In this document: positions 60,410-64,000 of the stretch, piece after piece
Numbering within the stretch: the first letter of the stretch is position 1
Layout of the letters: every line of letters begins with the position of its first letter
Source: Sphingobium yanoikuyae
GTDB lineage: Bacteria; Pseudomonadota; Alphaproteobacteria; Sphingomonadales; Sphingomonadaceae
Direction of reading: 5' to 3'
DNA: 64,000 nt
Assembly: GCF_034424525.1 (NCBI RefSeq)
Contig: NZ_CP139979.1
Location: 1,879,501 to 1,943,500, forward strand
Made by a program: the position numbers and the translations under genes
Notes under the pieces: model-generated
Database searches by the model: none
What the model was told of the DNA's origin: nothing
Seen by the model: the letters and a program-made list of their open reading frames with translations, nothing else

Positions 60410-62200
60410 ATGCAAGTCTATGACGCCCCGTTGCGCGACATGCGCTTCGTGCTCAACGAACTCCATGCCGATGACGGCTTCGGGGATATTCCCGCGCTGT
60501 CGGAGTTCACACCGGATCTGACCGATGCCATCCTCGAGGAGGCGGCGCGCTTCTGTCGCGACGTCCTGTTGCCGATCAACCGGTCGGGCGACGAGGAGGG
60601 GTGTCATCTGGAAAACGGCGTTGTGCGGACGCCGGCGGGGTTCGCGCAAGCCTATAAGCAGTTCGCCGAAGGTGGCTGGACCGCGCTCGCATCCGATCCG
60701 GAATGGGGTGGGCAGGGGCTGCCGGAAGCGGTCAACAAGCTGGTCGAGGAGATGATCTGCTCGTCCAACCTCTCCTTCGGCCTCTACCCGGGCCTCACCC
60801 ATGGTGCCACCACTGCGATCGAGGGCCATGGCAGTGACGCGCTCAAGCAGGCCTACCTGCCCAAGATGGTGAGCGGCCAGTGGTCCGGCACGATGTGCCT
60901 GACCGAGCCTCATTGCGGTACCGATCTCGGGCTCCTGCGCAGCCGCGCGGTCCCGCAGGGCGATGGCAGCTACAAGGTCACCGGCTCCAAGATCTTCATC
61001 TCCGCCGGTGAGCATGACCTGACCGAGAATATCATCCATCTCGTGCTCGCCCGCCTGCCCGACGCCCCCAAGGGCGTGAAGGGCATCAGCTTGTTTCTCG
61101 TCCCCAAATATCTGCCCAGGGAGGACGGTACTCCCGGTCAATCGAACGGCGTCGCCTGCGCCGCGATCGAGCACAAGATGGGTCTCAAGGCGTCGGCGAC
61201 GTGCCAGATGAACTTCGATGATTCGATCGGCTGGATCGTCGGTGAGCCTGGCAAGGGCATGGCCGCCATGTTCACGATGATGAACACGGAGCGTGTCTCC
61301 GTCGGCATCCAGGGCCTGGGTGTGGGCGAGGCGGCGTATCAGGCGGCGGCCTGGTATGCGAAAGATCGTATTCAGGGTCGGGCGCTCTCGGGACCCAAAT
61401 ATCCCGATCAGGCAGCCGATCCGATCATCGTTCACCCCGATGTTCGCCGCATGTTGATGACGATGCGGGCTTATAATGAGGGATGCCGGGCGCTCTCGGC
61501 CTGGGTCTCGCGCGCCCTGGACGCGGAAAAACATTCTCCCGAACCCGAAGTGCGCCAGCGTGCGAGTGACTTCATTGCGCTCATGACCCCCGTCGTCAAA
61601 GCGCTCTTCACCGACCTTGCGTTCGACAGCGCGAACCTTGCGGTCCAATGCTATGGTGGCCACGGCTACATCCGCGAAAGCGGCGTCGAGCAATATGCCC
61701 GTGATGCCCGGATCACCATGATCTATGAGGGGACGAACGGCGTTCAGGCGCTCGATCTCGTCGGCCGCAAGCTCGGCGCCCATATGGGCCGCTATCTGCG
61801 CAGCTTCTTCCATCCGGTGTCGGCTTTCATCGAGGAAAACAACGTCGACGGACCGATGAAGCCGATGATCGAGGCGCTCGCCAAGGCGTTCGGGGCGCTG
61901 CAGCTTTCGACGGCCACGGTCGCGCAGCGGGCGCTCAAGGATCCCGAAGAGGCGGGCGCGGCGTCGGCGGACTATCTGCGTCTGATGGGCCTGGTGGCCA
62001 TGGGCTATTGCTTTGCCAAGGCGACCAAGATCGCAGGCTTGCAGCTCTTCTTCGGCAGCGAGGACAAGCGCTTCTACGATGCCAAGATCAAGACGGCGAC
62101 GTTCTTCTTCGAGCGTATCCTGCCTCAGGCGACCGCCAGCTTCCTGGCGATCAAGGCGGGCAAGAAGTCGCTGATGGCGCTGGAAGACGACGTGTTTTGA
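60410..62200 (+). CDS. Acyl-CoA dehydrogenase, long C-terminally extended type
   Basis: 596 residues. It has an N-terminal helix domain, a middle beta domain with FAD-contacting blocks (GTMCLTEPHCGTDLG; KVTGSKIFISAGEHD), a C-terminal helix domain (GGHGYIRESGVEQYARDARITMIYEGTNGVQALDLV, with the catalytic Glu in YEGTNG) and the extra C-terminal domain found in FadE-like and DmdC-like enzymes. It makes enoyl-CoA and passes electrons to ETF. ATG 60410 has AGGAGA upstream; the first ATG at 60365 does not. Same operon. Confidence 0.93.
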   Translation: MQVYDAPLRDMRFVLNELHADDGFGDIPALSEFTPDLTDAILEEAARFCRDVLLPINRSGDEEGCHLENGVVRTPAGFAQAYKQFAEGGWTALASDPEWGGQGLPEAVNKLVEEMICSSNLSFGLYPGLTHGATTAIEGHGSDALKQAYLPKMVSGQWSGTMCLTEPHCGTDLGLLRSRAVPQGDGSYKVTGSKIFISAGEHDLTENIIHLVLARLPDAPKGVKGISLFLVPKYLPREDGTPGQSNGVACAAIEHKMGLKASATCQMNFDDSIGWIVGEPGKGMAAMFTMMNTERVSVGIQGLGVGEAAYQAAAWYAKDRIQGRALSGPKYPDQAADPIIVHPDVRRMLMTMRAYNEGCRALSAWVSRALDAEKHSPEPEVRQRASDFIALMTPVVKALFTDLAFDSANLAVQCYGGHGYIRESGVEQYARDARITMIYEGTNGVQALDLVGRKLGAHMGRYLRSFFHPVSAFIEENNVDGPMKPMIEALAKAFGALQLSTATVAQRALKDPEEAGAASADYLRLMGLVAMGYCFAKATKIAGLQLFFGSEDKRFYDAKIKTATFFFERILPQATASFLAIKAGKKSLMALEDDVF

Positions 62201-63105
62201 CGCTTCCGGCAAGCCTCGAAAAGCGGCTGGCCATTCCAGCCATCGTTGCGCCGATGTTCCTTGTGTCGGGACCGGACCTTGTCGTCAGTTGCTGCGAGGC
62301 GGGACTGCTTGGTACTTTCCCGGCGCTCAACCAGCGCACCAGTCAAGGTTTCGGTGAATGGCTGGATGAAATCGAGGAGCGGCTGGCTCCCATGCCGGGA
62401 GCGGCGCCCTTCGGCGTCAACCTCATCGTCCATAAGAGCAATCCGAGGCTCGACGCCGATCTGGAACTGATCGTTCGGCACCATGTGCCATTGGTCATCA
62501 CCTCGCTCGGCGCCATCGCGGATCTTGTCCAGGTGGTTCAGGGCTATGGCGGGCTGGTCTTTCACGACGTGACGAACGTGCGTCATGCGGAAAAGGCGCT
62601 CGAAGCTGGCGTCGACGGTCTGATCGCGGTCGCTGCCGGCGCGGGGGGACATGCCGGCACGATGAGCCCGTTCGCACTGGTTGACGAGATACGGCGCTTC
62701 TTCCAGGGGCCGCTGGCGCTTTCCGGCGCCATCACGCGCGGCCACCAGATCGCGGCCGCGCAGATGATGGGGGCCGATCTTGCCTATATCGGATCCCACT
62801 TCATCGCGTCGGAAGAGAGTCTCGCCTCGCCGGCACAGAAAGACATGGTGATCGGGGCCGGACCAGCGGATATCGTCTATACGGACCGGGTCACCGGCGT
62901 CGGGGCCAATTTTCTCCGGCCCTCGCTGGAAGCCGCGACTCTCCCTGAGCCACATGGCGCGCTTTCGGTTTCGGAGGAGGCCAAGGCCTGGAAGACGATC
63001 TGGTCGGCAGGCCACGGTGTCGGCGCTACCACTGCCGTCCAACCGGCCCGATCCATCTGTGAGAGACTCATTGCCGAATATCAGGCGGCATTACAATCAG
63101 AGTAG
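62197..63105 (+). CDS. Nitronate monooxygenase-like flavoprotein
   Basis: 302 residues from a TTG at 62197 that overlaps the preceding stop (TTGA). FMN-binding TIM-barrel marks are present: PAIVAPMFLVSGPDLVVSCCEAGLLGTFPALN, VFHDVTNVRHAEKALEAGVDGLIAVAAGAGGHAG and ALSGAITRGHQIAAAQMMGADLAYIGSHF. Family members oxidise nitronates or act as enoyl reductases. Its place inside a beta-oxidation operon suggests use on acyl-CoA derivatives or protection from propionate-3-nitronate. The unusual start relies on coupling. Confidence 0.85.
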   Translation: MTLPASLEKRLAIPAIVAPMFLVSGPDLVVSCCEAGLLGTFPALNQRTSQGFGEWLDEIEERLAPMPGAAPFGVNLIVHKSNPRLDADLELIVRHHVPLVITSLGAIADLVQVVQGYGGLVFHDVTNVRHAEKALEAGVDGLIAVAAGAGGHAGTMSPFALVDEIRRFFQGPLALSGAITRGHQIAAAQMMGADLAYIGSHFIASEESLASPAQKDMVIGAGPADIVYTDRVTGVGANFLRPSLEAATLPEPHGALSVSEEAKAWKTIWSAGHGVGATTAVQPARSICERLIAEYQAALQSE

Positions 63106-63114
63106 GATTGATCC

Positions 63115-63858
63115 ATGAAGGTGCTTGTGCCCGTCAAGCGGGTTATCGATTATAATGTGAAACCGCGCGTGAAGGCGGATGGGACGGGCGTCGATTTGGC
63201 GAACGTGAAGATGTCGATGAACCCGTTCGACGAGATCGCCGTCGAAGAGGCTATCCGCCTCAAGGAAAAGGGAGTCGCGACCGAAATCGTGGTGGTGTCG
63301 ATCGGCGTCGCCAAGGCGCAGGAAACGCTGCGCACCGCGCTCGCCATGGGGGCCGACCGCGCGATCCTCGTCCAGACTGACGATGAGGTCGAGCCGCTCG
63401 CCGTCGCCAAGATCCTGAAGGCCATCGCCACCGAGGAGGCTCCGGGCCTGGTGATCCTCGGCAAGCAGGCCATCGACGATGATGCCAATCAGACCGGCCA
63501 GATGCTGGCAGCCCTTCTCGGTTGGGGGCAGGGCACATTCGCCAGCAAGGTCGAAGTATCGGGCGAGACTGTCGCGGTGACCCGTGAGGTGGATGGCGGT
63601 CTGGAGACCGTAAGCCTCAAACTGCCGGCGATCGTGACGACCGATCTGCGTCTCAACGAACCGCGCTATGCGAGCCTGCCCAATATCATGAAGGCCAAAT
63701 CCAAGCCGCTGGCGACGAAGACGCCGGCCGATCTCGGTGTTGAGATCGCCTCGCGCCTCAAGACGCTCAAGGTGACCGAACCCCCCAAGCGCTCGGCGGG
63801 CATCAAGGTGGCCGACGTCGATGAATTGGTCGCCAGGCTCAAGGAAATGGCGATTTGA
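63115..63858 (+). CDS. etfB: Electron-transfer flavoprotein beta subunit
   Basis: 247 residues: [20 protein letters not shown], then [21 protein letters not shown] (ETF beta signature), [36 protein letters not shown] and [26 protein letters not shown]. It binds AMP and, with EtfA, takes electrons from acyl-CoA dehydrogenase to the quinone pool. Full length. It is followed by a hairpin and then etfA. Confidence 0.95.
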   Translation: MKVLVPVKRVIDYNVKPRVKADGTGVDLANVKMSMNPFDEIAVEEAIRLKEKGVATEIVVVSIGVAKAQETLRTALAMGADRAILVQTDDEVEPLAVAKILKAIATEEAPGLVILGKQAIDDDANQTGQMLAALLGWGQGTFASKVEVSGETVAVTREVDGGLETVSLKLPAIVTTDLRLNEPRYASLPNIMKAKSKPLATKTPADLGVEIASRLKTLKVTEPPKRSAGIKVADVDELVARLKEMAI

Positions 63859-63913
63859 TAAACTTTCAAACGCGCCGAACTTGCCGAACCTCTCCCATGC
63901 AAGTGACGGCGCA

Positions 63914-63950
63914 CCCCGCTTCATCCTGTGCGCACAGAGATGAAGCGGGG
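63914..63950 (+). terminator. Hairpin between etfB and etfA
   Basis: CCCCGCTTCATC (63914-63925) and GATGAAGCGGGG (63939-63950) pair over 12 bp around a 13-base loop. TTTCT comes only after several further bases. It may attenuate or process the message between the two subunit genes. Confidence 0.6.
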
Positions 63951-63973
63951 GCGGATTTCTCGGAGAATAAGTT

Positions 63974-64000
63974 ATGAATACGCTCGTCTGGGTTGAACAT
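63974..64000 (+). CDS. etfA: Electron-transfer flavoprotein alpha subunit, first nine codons
   Basis: MNTLVWVEH begins at ATG 63974 with CGGAGAATA upstream, and the window ends in the gene. The opening is typical of EtfA and the position after etfB supports the call. Confidence 0.8.

Noticed and set aside
57980..62212. Very long open frames antisense to fadB and the acyl-CoA dehydrogenase gene (about 770 and 605 codons)
   Set aside because: They mirror strong sense genes in GC-rich DNA, have arginine- and histidine-rich nonsense composition, and lack starts with ribosome-binding sites.

Overview
The window looks like GC-rich alphaproteobacterial DNA, most probably from a sphingomonad. The grounds are gene content and style: FixL/FixJ, a ccoNOQP-ccoI-ccoS cbb3 oxidase cluster, sphingomonad-type CopAB, a TonB-receptor remnant, and a beta-oxidation operon running into etfBA. 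No rRNA or tRNA gene and no CRISPR array was seen. Much of it is accessory DNA: three identical copies and one relic of an IS110-family element, an IS21 remnant, a decayed IS3 element, a Tn3-family transposon, and several genes cut at mobile-element borders. Plasmid versus chromosome cannot be decided.

Layout. 1-5.3 kb: a DinJ/YafQ-type toxin-antitoxin pair, a decayed IS21 that cut a TonB receptor, IS110 copy A. 5.4-11.5 kb: nitric-oxide region, with nsrR-zinc ribbon-cupin-norB on the minus strand and truncated globin-DUF1971-hmp-membrane protein on the plus strand, sharing a control region with dyads. 11.7-20 kb: a lipoprotein and the cbb3 oxidase with its assembly genes. 20-25.7 kb: IS3 relic, ssb, PepSY fragment, TetR/SDR pair, CorA transporter. 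25.8-28.4 kb: an orphan receiver and FixJ/FixL, whose FixL keeps the haem-binding histidine. 28.5-38.5 kb: copper region, with DUF305, copB, copA and a CnrYXH-like ECF sigma system on the minus strand, then copC, copD, a methyltransferase, a Cu P-type ATPase and a truncated cueR on the plus strand.

38.5-47.8 kb: Tn3-family tnpA/tnpR whose terminal inverted repeat is split by IS110 copy B, then a SnoaL-alpha/beta-hydrolase fusion, a carboxymuconolactone-decarboxylase-like gene, a LysR gene clipped by IS110 copy C. 48.1-50.1 kb: a second globin-DUF1971-hmp module. 50.1-51.7 kb: another Tn3-type end carrying an IS110 relic, plus gene fragments. 51.8-64 kb: fatty-acid catabolism (MerR regulator, fadD, fadL, DUF2147, a DUF3422 fragment, thiolase, fused hydroxyacyl-CoA dehydrogenase/enoyl-CoA hydratase, acyl-CoA dehydrogenase, nitronate-monooxygenase-like protein, etfB and the first codons of etfA).

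How it fits together. The oxygen and NO genes suit life at low, fluctuating oxygen with denitrification intermediates: FixLJ would sense oxygen, cbb3 would respire at low oxygen, NorB and Hmp would remove NO under NsrR. Copper genes sit beside this and serve both resistance and oxidase metallation. Three signals stand out. First, three copies of one 26-bp ECF-type promoter (AGGG, 14 nt, TGCGTATT) precede the sigma operon, copA and copC, defining a likely copper regulon. Second, an IS110 element of IS1111 layout has a long 3' noncoding end whose stem-loops contain short matches to its own termini. Third, that element has entered the same base of a Tn3-type terminal repeat twice.
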